Part shown: positions 10,501 to 16,487 of the stretch, one piece after another
Layout of the letters: the number at the start of each line of letters is the position of its first letter
How positions within the stretch are numbered: the stretch's first letter is position 1
DNA from: Pelagophyceae sp. CCMP2097
Taxonomy: Eukaryota > Sar > Pelagophyceae
Direction of reading: 5' to 3'
NCBI GenBank assembly: GCA_026770575.1
Contig: MU657178.1
Location: forward strand, 16,504 to 32,990
DNA: 16,487 nucleotides
Made by a program: the position numbers and the translations under genes
Notes under the pieces: model-generated
Database searches by the model: none
The model's input: the letters and a program-made list of their open reading frames with translations, nothing else
Told to the model about the DNA's origin: nothing

Positions 10501-13500
10501 TCAAAAGGCCCCTTTGGCACCCAGAGGCCCGTACGAGGGAGCACAATAGAGGGAAACCTGCAATAGGGGCCCTCAGACGCCACGGAACCGGGCCGTACAC
10601 AAAGGGACTGTCGCCGTTGAAAAAGAGACCGATGAGAGAGGACGCCGTTGAAAAGAGGCCGTTGAAAAGGGGACCGTTAAAAGGGGCCGTTGAAAAGGGG
10701 TCGTTGAAAAGGCGACCAGTGAAAAGGGGGGACCGTTGAAAAAAGACCGTTAAAAGGACCGTTTAAAATGACCGTCGAACAGGGATGCCGTTGAAAAGGG
10801 GACCGTTGAAAAAGGGGACCGTTGAAAAAGAGGCCGCATCCTCGGGGCATCCAAAGGACGAGGGTCCTTGTCAAGGAGCCTGGCAATGGCGACTCTCGAG
10901 GAACCGCACCGAGCCCACGGGGTCGGTCAAAGAAGCATTTTCGGATTGGCCGCGGAATTGGCCGCTGCCAAAGCATGCGCCGCAACGGACGTCGCTTTCA
11001 TAGAGGCCCCTCGGATTCGTCCAACGTGGGGTCCAAAAGCGCACCTCTGCGAGTTTGTCTTGCTGTCCAGCTCGGCGGCAATGCTTCGGCCACGTCGCAC
11101 AGAACTTGACAAAGGCCAGCGCCTCGCCGTCCGCCGCCGTCATCGCAGACGAGACGAGGCGCCGCGAAAAAGCGGCGACTGCATTCTCCAACGCAGCCAC
11201 GTCGGCCTCGTCGCCCCGAGCCACCACCCCCGTCGCGTTGATTTGCGCCGCGTCAGAGTATGCCGTCGCGTTGAATCCAGCGAGTCCCGCGGGGGAGCCT
11301 GCCGCGAGTTTCCGACCATGGGAAGGCGCATTTTTGGCACGTGGCGCCACCGGCGATTCGCCGGGCGAGAGGACCGTCTTGGCGCGCGAGTGCGAGACCT
11401 GCGGTGGAATGTGATTGGCGGCGGTTGGCGGTATTTGGCGGTATTTAGCGGTACTGTGACTTGCGCTGCGGGCGTCAACGGGTTCCTTTGGGGCTCCTGG
11501 AGACGGGCCTGGTCCCCTGCGGGCGTAAGCGGTTCGGAGACCCTGCATCCCGACGGCCCGGAGAAAGCCAAATGCCGCCACATCAACGGTCCCATCAACG
11601 GTCCCATCAACGGATTTGCAGACGGTCCTTCTACTGTCCAAGAGGCCCTTCTCGCCGGCCCTCTGAACCGGTTGAGGGTCCCCGGTCTCTCGCCCTCCGC
11701 GAGCGCCGCTTTCGATCCGTGGAGAGGGCCGTCTCTTTGGGCCCTTTGGCAGGGTCCGTCTCGAGAGGGCCCTTTGGCAGGGTCCGTCTCGAGAGGGCCC
11801 TTTGGCAGGGTCCGTCTCGAGAGGGCCCTTTGGAAGGGACCGAGGACCGTCTTCGAGGGACCGCGTGAGAGGTTTCGGTGCCCAGACATTCGGGCCCGCC
11901 TCTTGGGCGAGTCGGAGGCCAAAATTTCGGGGGCTTTGAAAAAAGCTTTGAAAAGAGAGAGGGCCCGTAGTTTCGGGGGCTTTCATAAAGAGACCAGGGT
12001 ATCGCGGGCCCGCACCATCGAGGGGCCAGGGACATGGGCCGCCTCGATGGGTGTCGATGTTTCTTAGGGCCCGTCTGTATCGACCTGTTTCAGGGCCCGT
12101 CTCTTGGGGGAGCGTCTATACGGATCGTATACGTTCGGATCCGTGTCTCCCCTTCGAAAGGGGCCATTCAAAGGGCCCGTCTACAGAGGCCTTTGGCGAG
12201 CACGCGGGCCCAGTCCGATTTGCCTTGCGAGGGCGCGTTTCGGAGGGCACTGGAAGATGGACCCAAAGTCTTCAAAGGGCCGATGAGTGTTGGAAAAAAG
12301 GCCTCTTTTCCGACGGGCGCCGCGCGGTGCGTAGCCTTGGACAAAGTCGCCGAAAATGGTCGGGCACTCCTTTGAGAGCACGCGGTAGCCGTACAAGAGC
12401 TTGCGTCTACGCATGTCGTCGAAGACGTTGTACGGAATCGGCGAGAGAATAAAAGAGTCGTCGTCCATGCGCATCACCTAATTCCTTTGTTTCGGGTTTG
12501 GGACGTCCTCGGGGGGTCCTTTTGTGCTCCATGCCTTTGGACCCGTGCAAGACCACGTCTCCCGTGCAAGGCAACGCATTTGCCCCGCGGCAGGGCCACA
12601 AAGACAGGGCCCCTGTGGCAAGGTCGCTCCTATTGACAACTATTGGCAACATGCTGGAGAATCCTGACAGACCAAGTCAGTGAGGCACGGTCCCGCTCGA
12701 CAATGCACCATCTGAGATGCATGCATTTTGGCGGCCAAGGATCCCACGGAAAAGGTTCCTTCGCGGCCACGTTTGCGGCGCGTCGTATCGGGACCTTGCA
12801 TTCGTGGCCTTTGGAGAGGATCGATCGACCGGTCGAGACTGCCCATCGAGGCAATCCGGTGGGTTGGTCCATCTTTGCCGTCGAGAGCGAATTCGTGGGG
12901 TCGAATTCGTGGGGTCGAATTCGGGCTGTCTGGATGGATGGACCGTCTTTCGGGAGCCTTTGAAGCCTTGTCGCTTTCGGCCCGCCTGGCGGCCTGCCAT
13001 CGGGCCGCCTCGCTTGGTGGCCGACGCGGACCGAGAAACGGCAGGTCGACGCGCTTTTTCAGAGCGGCCTCCGCGCCCTCCGATGGTGGCCCGAGTTGGT
13101 GGCACTCGAATTGGTTGTGGAATGACGCTGTCATCCCCAGGCAAATGGGCATTGACCTGGTCTTCTCATGGCCTTTCAACGGAATGCTGCAAGGGCAAAG
13201 CCCGGAATCCACCCCACTGCCCACGCAGAGTTGCCTTTTCGAGGTTGAAAGCTGGCCGTTTGCACCTTGAAGCTGCACCTTTTCGAGGGCCCTCAGAGCG
13301 AACTCGCGGCACGGTTGGAAATGGCCGAAAAGTGGCCTTTTGGGACGGTTCCTTGTGGCCGGCCCAGTAGACCCATCGTAAAGGGACACCTTGAGAGTGT
13401 GCTCTATCAAGATGGTGTTCTTGAAAGTGGCCACGCACGTGCCATTCCGCAGAGCGCTTCAAGGACCATAATCGAGGCACCCGAGGAGAGCGCCAAACCT

Positions 13501-16076
13501 CTCGAGAGGCAACCTATGGACTGCCAGAGGGGAAAAGGCACCCTCGAAAAGGGACCATCTTCAAAGATGCACAGAGGGGTCGCCCAAAGGGGCCGTGGAC
13601 CGTCTAGAGTGACCCTCGAGGGAGACCGTCCATCGGAACTGTGCCGAGAGAGACTTCCCAGAGAGACAATCCAGCGGGGTCGCCCAGAAGGGCCGTCCAG
13701 CGGGGCCGTGTCGAGAGATTGTCCAGAGCCCCTCCAGAGTCCCCAGAGAGGCCGCCCAGAGGGGCCGTTGGGAGCACCGCTGTGGCGGTTTGGGGTTCCC
13801 CGGTTGCAAGGAGCTCAGCTTGCAAGGGCCCCTGAAAGAGGCATCGCAAGGGATCGCGCAGAGGGGCCGTCGCAAGTGGCATTCCAAGGGGCCTTTTTCT
13901 AGGACCCAGACAAGGATGGTCGTGCTTCAGCCTCGCACCCAGGAGCTGGCAGTCTGTACGGCCTGAGCCCACATGGGAAATCCAACGTCCCACAAAGGCG
14001 GCTCAGGGTCGCAGAATCCCTGTGAAAAAAATCACCGTGACAAGAACCCCGTGCCGAGGCCCCTGCGACGAGGCCCCTGCGACAAGGTCCCTTTGATATG
14101 GTCCCAGTCGCAAGGTCTCTGTGACGATGTCCCTACGACAAGAACCCCGTGACAAGGATCCCATGACAAGGACTCCGTAGCAAGGTCCCTGAGAGAAGAA
14201 CCCTATGACAAGAACCCGGAGAGGAGGACCCAGCAAGGTCTCCTGTGGCGAGGTTGCGGTGACAAGAACCCGGTGACAAAGTCTCTGAGACAAAGTCCAT
14301 GCGGCAAAAGAACTGGGACAAGGTCCGCGTGGGACCGTCCCTTTGCCGCCGGCCGCCGTCCCTTTGCGCATTCCGGCGCCGGTGTCGCCGGCCGGATGGC
14401 GTTCTGGTGCGCTTCTTCGGGAAACTTTGAGGGGGCCATGGATCAAAAGGGACCGTTGATCTGGATCAAAAGGGACCGTTGAACAAATGCCGACTTGGGG
14501 ACTGTCGAGAGGGGCCGTCGAGATGGACCGTTCTCAAGGGACCGTTTGGAGAGCTGCCTCGAGGGGGGGTCGTCGAGAAGGGCCCTTCGAGAAGGGCAGT
14601 CGTCAAGAAGTCTGTTTGAGAGAAACCGCCTCTTCGAAAACGTATACCGAGACCGCCCAGAGTGAGTGCGACCATGGAGAAGGGCCGTGAAAAGGGGCCT
14701 ACTTCAAAGGGCAGTCTCATGGGACCGTCTTGGCCCATGTTCTTGCAGAGGGCCCATGCTTGCGGTGGCTCAGTCGAACAGAGGGGCCGCAAATAAACCG
14801 ATTCGATTAGGCCAGAGGCCGCAAGCCGGCGCCGCGACGGCCTCCACCAGGAGCCGAATATCGGACGGGGCCCTTGTCGACGGGAGCCGAATCTTTTGCG
14901 GCCGTCGAAAAACTCGGATTTGCGCCTCTTATCGTGCTTTTTGAAAGGCGGAGAGGAGCCGAAGCTGGAAACCCCAAAAGGGCCGAAGATGGCAACCCCA
15001 AAAGGACCGAAGATGGAAACCCCAGAAAGGCATTCCAGAGTCTCCAAGGGCATTCCAGAGTCTCCAAGGGCATTCGAATGGCCTGTCATAGGGACATTGG
15101 AGGGAGAGCCCACAAGGACCGTCGAGAGGGGCTTTTGCATGGGCTCGTTAAAGGAGCCGCCCCTTTGGCGCGGTCCATCCGAGTTTCAGCGTGGCGGGGT
15201 CTTTTGGGGGTGATTTCACGACGCTGCCGTGGCACCCAGTCGTAGCCGAGCTGCTTCAGCGTCTTCCAAATCGTGACCGCGTAGAAACGGATCCTACAAG
15301 CACGATAACGAGGATTTCATCCAATCACAAGAGGCTTACATGAACCGATAGCCCGCGGAGAACTTGCTCTCAGGGACCACGCTCAACCAATCCGGCTTCC
15401 CCCAGCCCGTGGCCTGCGAGAGCAGGCAGAAGCGCACGTTCCTAGGGGAGCGTGGCTGTGACAAGCACGCACGAAAGACCCCGGGCATGAACGCACGCCT
15501 TGCCGTCCAAGGCCGTCGCATCCGCGGCCGTGAGGTCCCCCTCGTGCCAGACGACGACGTCGGACTCGCCGATCCGGAGCATGTTGTGGCGGAGCAACTC
15601 CATGGAAGCGTTGAGCCTCGGTTTTGAGACGTCGGATATCGTCTCCGAGAAAGCGTCTCTCTCCATAGGAATTCCGGTGCCCATCCAAAACACAGCCCTT
15701 TCTCGGCCCGCGCCGGTTTTGCGGCCAACGGCGGTTGACGGGGCGGTCCCTTGGGGGGGGGCTTGCTCTTGGGGGGCGTCGCTTATCCGTGTTTTGGAAC
15801 AGATCGGTGTACGCACGTGTTCTTATGGGTTTTGTCATACGTTGAATGTTGCTTCTGTCCAAGATAAACAATCACGTCCCGGCTCCGCCGCACACCCGTG
15901 CAATGCGCGCGGGCCAGGGCCGAAGCGTCGCCGCCGTCGGGGGAGGTAAAGCCGGCTCCGTTGCTGCCGTCGCCGTCGGTAGAGCCTTTGTCGGTAGCGC
16001 CTTTGGCTTTGAAGCCACCCTTCAACGCCGCCACCACCGCCAGCGCGAGCAGGCAGAGGAGCACGCGGCGCGCCAT
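4189..16076 (-). CDS. GT15-like glycosyltransferase gene, multi-exon, with giant repeat-filled introns
   Basis: Seven exons in order on the minus strand: 16076-15841, 15658-15497, 15441-15340, 15293-15236, 12477-12343, 11398-11106 and 4525-4189. Joined in phase they give roughly 440 residues, close to the usual 400-450 of the KRE2/MNT1/KTR family. Seen: an N-terminal hydrophobic stretch, a YRFMIRFYA block (family: Y-x-x-M-C-R-F), YDWVMRMDDDS in the place of the yeast metal-binding EPD motif, and FTRRCNDLIFQTAVLKLFM in the place of the yeast E-R-W-G-D block. Known of the family: GDP-mannose-dependent alpha-1,2-mannosyl transfer in the Golgi lumen on N-, O- or lipid-linked glycans. Inferred: the same type of reaction here, though donor sugar and acceptor cannot be read from sequence. 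The exon 2-5 chain is strong, since every junction keeps phase. The exon 1-2 junction, exon 6 and the 3' end are weaker. The family comparison is from memory, not from an alignment. Confidence 0.72.
4630..4945. mobile_element. fold-back element with ~140-bp inverted arms
   Basis: The left arm (about 4630-4771) and right arm (about 4805-4945) are reverse complements over nearly their whole length, with scattered mismatches. Both start TACAGCAGTT, run through CTAAGTCCAAAA or GTAAGTCCAAAA, a CCAAAAGCAAAAGC tract and AAGATCCAAAACCA, and end in an AT-rich loop of about 33 bases. It would form one long hairpin. No coding capacity. It lies about 105 bases upstream of the exon 7 acceptor. Confidence 0.85.
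4960..5130. repeat. GACGGCC/GGTCCCGAA short-unit repeat patch
   Basis: Units such as GAGACGGCCATTCGAAAC, GGTCCCGAAGGAT and GGTCCCGAAAGGG follow one another, the same family as the 2280-4160 field. Confidence 0.55.
5220..5272. repeat. nested hairpins
   Basis: AATACAGGGGCC pairs with GGCGCCTGTATT. Inside, GCCCCCATAGGGGG and CGCCCTCTAAAGGGCG form smaller stems. A CTATAAAAG box at 5337-5345 lies downstream, but no gene follows it on either strand. Confidence 0.55.
5463..5870. mobile_element. fold-back element with telomere-like loop
   Basis: Arms 5463-5610 and 5724-5870 are reverse complements at roughly 85 percent by eye. Both begin ATGAAT, share CAAGAGTTCAAAACGACGT and CCGCTTCAGCGCGCGTCGAA, and end near AATCT. 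The loop carries GGGTTAGAGTTAGGGTTG (5640-5657) facing CCCTAACCCTAAC (5686-5698), so the TTAGGG-like tracts also pair with each other. No coding capacity. The 612-bp element begins eight bases after the right arm. Confidence 0.85.
5879..6490. mobile_element. 612-bp element with 24-bp terminal inverted repeats
   Basis: Bases 5879-5902 (starting CTGGAGGGCTCAGCC) and the reverse complement of 6467-6490 match at 23 of 24 positions. Further in, AAAAGTCCGCAAATGCCG (left) and AAAAGTCCATAAATGCCG (right) are direct, not inverted, copies. A minus-strand frame of up to 188 codons (from 6520, internal methionines inside the element, to 5954) fills the interior; it is serine/leucine/arginine-rich with no transposase motif I can see, and two plus-strand frames overlap it. 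I see no clear target duplication. Probably a non-autonomous DNA transposon. Confidence 0.72.
6653..6772. repeat. near-perfect long hairpin, possible MITE
   Basis: The left arm 6653-6691 (TAGATAGTGGTAGGC, then CCTGCGGGGCCCTATGC) pairs with the right arm 6728-6772, which has about six extra bases in the middle. The 36-base loop contains GACGGCCCCTTGGACGGTC, a member of the window-wide short-unit family. Confidence 0.8.
6846..6898. repeat. small hairpin with GTTGCGACCCC direct repeats
   Basis: GACCCCAAACTCGAAGGGTT followed by TGGGTC folds on itself, and GTTGCGACCCC occurs on both sides of it. Confidence 0.5.
7150..7260. repeat. GGGTCCTCTTT short-unit repeats
   Basis: Units such as GGGTCCTCTTTCGAT, GGGTCCTCTTTGGGA and GGGTCCCTTTGGGG follow one another at 14-16-bp spacing, related to the other unit families of the window. 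Confidence 0.55.
8340..8770. repeat. AAGGTCCCTGTGGCA-type repeat field
   Basis: Irregular units combine AAGGTCCCT or AAGAACCCC with GTGGCA or GTGACT, as at 9790 and 14030. The 270-codon minus frame across 8102-8914 reads through it and gives a repetitive G/S/T-rich peptide; I treat it as non-coding. Confidence 0.6.
8846..9225. repeat. three copies of a ~65-75-bp unit at ~150-bp spacing
   Basis: Copies near 8855-8925, 8998-9065 and 9150-9222 share CCAGGCCGCC or CCGGGCCGCC, then GGGCGCTCCGG or GGGCGCTTCGG, and (in the last two) TGTAGCACGCTCGCAA or TGCAGCACGCCCGCAA. The peptides from the repeat are alanine/arginine-rich in every frame. Confidence 0.6.
9790..9950. repeat. AAGGTCCCTGTGGCA repeat with 42-bp higher-order unit
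   Basis: A 42-bp unit made of three 14-mers (GTGGCAAGAACCCT, GTGAGAAGAACCTT, GTGAAAAGGTCCCT) occurs at 9815-9856 and 9857-9898 with about two differences. Flanking single 15-mers AAGGTCCCCGTGGCG continue the pattern. Because 42 and 15 are multiples of three the frames stay open, which explains the long minus frame here. Confidence 0.85.
10570..10835. repeat. GACCGTTGAAAAGG tandem field
   Basis: About 17 consecutive units of 13-17 bases follow the pattern GGGGACCGTTGAAAAG with small changes (GCCGTTGAAAAGAG, GGTCGTTGAAAAGG, GACCGTTAAAAGG). Variable unit length breaks any common frame. It resembles, in reverse orientation, the CCCTTTGAAACGGC units of the 2280-4160 field. Confidence 0.88.
11106..11398 (-). 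CDS. probable exon 6: variable linker before the C-terminal block
   Basis: A stretch of 293 bases, phase 0 in and phase 2 out, sits between acceptor CCACCGCAG and donor GTTCTG. The first half is proline/alanine-rich. The second half has helix-like composition (DEADVAALENAVAAFSRRL) and ends GEALAFV. Its last two bases (AA) plus the first G of exon 7 make a lysine, giving AFVKFVTDVSWW, which fits the family spacing. Against it: the middle of the exon matches nothing I know, the linker is longer than the roughly 50 residues in yeast proteins, and the opposite strand is also open here. It is supported mainly by phase and position. Confidence 0.45.
11580..11612. repeat. 12-bp tandem repeat CATCAACGGTCC
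   Basis: Two full copies and one partial copy in direct tandem inside the 944-bp intron. Confidence 0.75.
11739..11836. repeat. 28-bp perfect tandem repeat, 3.5 copies
   Basis: Three identical 28-bp units start at 11739, 11767 and 11795, each GGGCCCTTTGGCAGG followed by GTCCGTCTCGAGA; a partial fourth starts at 11823 and diverges after GGGCCCTTTGG. The period is not a multiple of three, so it rotates reading frames and is not a protein repeat. Identical copies imply recent expansion. Confidence 0.92.
12343..12477 (-). CDS. exon 5: MRMDDDS metal-binding motif
   Basis: The acceptor GGAATTAG at 12478 is followed by 45 codons. They begin VMRMDDDSFILSPIPYNVF and end with PTIFGDF. Joined to exon 4 they give YDWVMRMDDDS, the expected aromatic-basic-acidic catalytic signature; the aspartates would hold the divalent metal and the nucleotide diphosphate. 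The later YGYRVL...CPTIF matches the family's K-Y-G-F...P-T-L-W region. Reading on past 12343 gives only a low-complexity basic tail, so the exon ends about here. The donor chosen, GTCCAA, is unusual. Confidence 0.75.
12895..12930. repeat. 14-bp tandem repeat GAATTCGTGGGGTC
   Basis: Two exact copies and the start of a third, inside the 2.8-kb intron. Confidence 0.75.
13500..13880. repeat. GAGGGGCCGTCCA-type short-unit field
   Basis: Units such as AGAGGGGTCGCCCAAAGG, GGCCGTCCAGCGGG, GGTCGCCCAGAAGG and GGCCGCCCAGAGGG follow one another. Same superfamily as the GACCGTTGAAAAGG field. The long frames on both strands are repeat-derived. Confidence 0.65.
14025..14330. repeat. GACAAGAACCCCGT-type repeat field
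   Basis: About 20 units of 14-16 bases of the form GACAAGGTCCCTGT, GACAAGAACCCCGT or GAGAAGAACCCTAT. This is the same unit type as at 8340-8770 and 9790-9950, so the type is dispersed over two introns. Confidence 0.82.
14440..14730. repeat. AAAAGGGACCGTTGA short-unit field
   Basis: Two copies of GATCAAAAGGGACCGTTGA are 21 bases apart near 14442-14481. They are followed by units GGGGCCGTCGAGA, GGACCGTTCTCAA and GGGACCGTTTGGAG. Same orientation as the field at 10570. Confidence 0.7.
14968..15075. repeat. adjacent 24-bp and 20-bp tandem repeats
   Basis: A 24-bp unit (GAAACCCCAAAAGG then GCCGAAGATG) occurs at 14968-14991 and 14992-15015 with a partial third copy. It passes directly into two exact copies of a 20-bp unit GGCATTCCAGAGTCTCCAAG at 15029-15048 and 15049-15068 and a partial third. 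It lies about 160 bases inside the 2.8-kb intron. Confidence 0.88.
15236..15293 (-). CDS. exon 4: IRFYA to GYDW
   Basis: A 58-base exon behind a 46-bp intron (15294-15339, GTAAGC to CTTGTAG). It completes YRFMIRFYAVTIWKTLKQLG and YDW. The R-F-Y after the methionine corresponds to the C-R-F/W box that defines the GT15 family, and the following amphipathic helix leads to the aromatic residues just before the metal-binding motif. The donor used is GTGCCA directly after the TGG codon. It departs from the GTAAG/GTGCG type, and the intron it opens is 2758 bp long. Confidence 0.72.
15294..15339 (-). other. short spliceosomal intron, 46 bp
   Basis: It begins GTAAGC and ends GTGCTTGTAG. Reading through meets TAA at once, inside the donor; splicing restores the YRFMIRFYA family motif. 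Together with the 55-bp intron it shows the ordinary intron size of this genome. Confidence 0.78.
15340..15441 (-). CDS. exon 3: RFCLL to GYRF
   Basis: This exon of 102 bases follows a 55-bp intron (15442-15496) that begins GTGCGT and ends CCCCTAG. It encodes NVRFCLLSQATGWGKPDW and then a short linker to SAGYRF. In the GT15 family a strand of the R/V-x-F type, a tryptophan loop and G-Y-x-x-M-C-R-F occur in this order. The last two bases (AT) join the first G of exon 4 to form the methionine of YRFM. Without removing the flanking introns both sides hit a stop, which supports the splice model. Confidence 0.75.
15442..15496 (-). other. short spliceosomal intron, 55 bp
   Basis: It begins GTGCGT and ends CTCCCCTAG with a pyrimidine-rich end. 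Removing it joins two different reading frames into one conserved protein, while reading through meets a stop at the acceptor TAG itself. Confidence 0.75.
15497..15658 (-). CDS. exon 2: WHEGDL segment
   Basis: The frame reads through a helix (NASMELLRHNML) into SDVVVWHEGDLTAADATAL. This fits the GT15-like part where a strand is followed by a conserved acidic loop (F/W-H-E-G-D). The 3' end is firm: a GTGCGT donor at 15496 splits an alanine codon (GC, then G) that continues in exon 3. The 5' end is soft. No CAG or TAG acceptor exists in the preceding stretch, and I chose the GAGAG at 15659-15663 because it keeps phase with both exon 1 donors. The true exon could start up to about 100 bases further upstream in the same frame. 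Confidence 0.6.
15841..16076 (-). CDS. exon 1: start codon, signal-anchor and first beta-strand motif
   Basis: The ATG at 16076 lies in a good eukaryotic start context (ACCATGG). It is followed by an arginine pair and about 15 hydrophobic residues (MARRVLLCLLALAVVAAL), which fits a signal peptide or type II Golgi membrane anchor. A glycine/serine/aspartate-rich stem follows, and then DVIVYLGQKQHSTY, which resembles the first strand of the nucleotide-sugar-binding fold. An in-frame upstream ATG at 16181 would add 35 residues before the hydrophobic segment and is less likely. The donor is either GTATGA (intron from 15840) or GTGCGT (intron from 15816). Both leave two bases, so both keep the frame of exon 2. 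Confidence 0.68.
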
Positions 16077-16487
16077 GGTCGGTGGCACTCGCAAGAGCGC
16101 CCGGCCTGCGCCGCACGGAGTCGCACGCGGTCGCTTATTCCAGGCTCCCGAAAATATGGATGGTAAAAGTAAGTTTCGCAAGAATAATTATCAGTAAGTT
16201 ACTAGGATTCCTAGGTAAGTTATGATAAATTACTTCTTGAGCCAGAGTAATTTACTTTAGTCGCCAAAAAACGGAGACCACAATCTAGATGTAATTATCA
16301 TCACGACGGCGAGCCCACCGCGGGCCATGAACCTCGGAGGCTGTGGAGCTTGAGAAGAGCGCGCTACTTTCGCAGTCTAATCGGGTCAGAAAAAAATAAT
16401 TTCTACTTAAAGGAATTCAAGTCCCGAAGAAGCAGAGGCCGACGGGGAACGCAAACCGGGCGCGCGCGCCAAGGCCCACGCGGGCCG
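16077..16487 (-). promoter_or_regulatory. AT-rich upstream region of the glycosyltransferase gene
   Basis: Base composition drops to AT-rich between about 16150 and 16310, in contrast with the GC-rich remainder, which fits a promoter and 5' leader. It holds a near-palindrome ACTAGGATTCCTAGGT at 16201-16216 and three plus-strand GTAAGTT heptamers (16169, 16194, 16215). I see no clear TATA box on the minus strand and no second gene to the right edge. Confidence 0.35.

Larger units (their letters stand above)
4526..11105 (-). other. giant intron of about 6.6 kb holding mobile-element remnants
   Basis: It runs from donor GTTCTG to acceptor TATCTAG. Inside lie the two fold-back elements, the 612-bp inverted-repeat element, the 6653-6772 hairpin, the 8.8-9.2 kb long-unit repeats and several short-unit repeat fields. 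Stretches 6800-8300 and 9230-9690 contain long open frames on both strands but no domain I recognise. An undetected exon inside this interval is possible. Confidence 0.5.
11399..12342 (-). other. intron of 944 bp, repeat-filled
   Basis: It runs from donor GTCCAA after GDF to acceptor CCGCAG before exon 6. It contains the 28-bp tandem repeat at 11739-11836, a 12-bp CATCAACGGTCC repeat at about 11580-11612 and scattered GGGCCCGTCT units. Its 3' boundary depends on exon 6 being real. Confidence 0.42.
12478..15235 (-). other. giant intron of 2758 bp, repeat-filled
   Basis: It runs from donor GTGCCA after YDW to acceptor GAATTAG before VMRMDDDS. It holds repeat fields at 13500-13880, 14025-14330 and 14440-14730 and the tandem repeats at 14968-15075. 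Between about 12640 and 13480 several frames are open on both strands, but none has a recognisable domain, so I see no gene there. The boundaries follow from protein continuity, not from splice-site strength. Confidence 0.65.

Noticed and set aside
10868..12067. 399-codon plus-strand open frame, the longest in the window
   Set aside because: It crosses the 28-bp perfect tandem repeat, whose period rotates the peptide frame, and it runs antisense to exon 6; no domain was recognised.
12640..13434. 264-codon minus-strand open frame in the 2.8-kb intron
   Set aside because: No motif, and at least three other frames are equally open over the same bases.
9790..14330. CRISPR array
   Set aside because: The repeats are degenerate, lack unique spacers of constant length and sit in a eukaryotic intron.
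15846..16166. 106-codon plus-strand open frame at the right end
   Set aside because: It is antisense to exon 1, whose start context, hydrophobic N-terminus and conserved DVIVYLGQ motif are better evidence.

Overview
The window looks nuclear and eukaryotic, probably from a protist or microalga. It holds one recognisable protein-coding gene, on the minus strand, broken into many exons. Short introns (46 and 55 bp), signal-anchor-like N-terminus and GC-rich codons all argue against a prokaryote. I considered a stramenopile alga such as a pelagophyte, but nothing here fixes the lineage.

The gene reads from the right edge leftwards, with an ATG at 16076. Its exons carry, in the right order, motifs I associate with the GT15 (KRE2/MNT1/KTR) alpha-1,2-mannosyltransferase-like family: a hydrophobic N-terminus, DVIVYLGQKQHS, SDVVVWHEGDL, RFCLL, YRFMIRFYA, YDWVMRMDDDS, and a C-terminal block FVTDVSWW...R-C-N-D...LFM. 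Seven exons at 15841-16076, 15497-15658, 15340-15441, 15236-15293, 12343-12477, 11106-11398 and 4189-4525 join in phase to about 440 residues. Exon 1/2 joining, exon 6 and the 3' end are the least certain parts. A possible further 3' exon lies near 1318-1629. The expected product is a type II Golgi-lumenal glycosyltransferase acting in glycan or cell-surface assembly.

The exons sit in a very large repeat landscape. Three introns are 2758, 944 and about 6580 bp. They are filled with fields of degenerate 14-16-bp units, with motifs such as GACCGTTGAAAAGG, GAGACGGCCCC or AAGGTCCCTGTGGCA, and with older mobile-element remnants: two long fold-back elements (4630-4945 and 5463-5870, the second with telomere-like TTAGGG tracts in its loop), a 612-bp terminal-inverted-repeat element (5879-6490) and a hairpin (6653-6772). 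Outside the gene, at 215-585, is a textbook small MITE with perfect 23-bp inverted repeats and TA duplications. Most long open frames in the window arise because GC-rich, 14-15-bp repeats rarely contain stops; I do not annotate them as genes.

All three long introns have the same 3-4 bases at the start of the intron and the start of the next exon (GTG, GTC, GTTC). This is what insertion with a short target duplication would leave. It is the observation I would follow up first.
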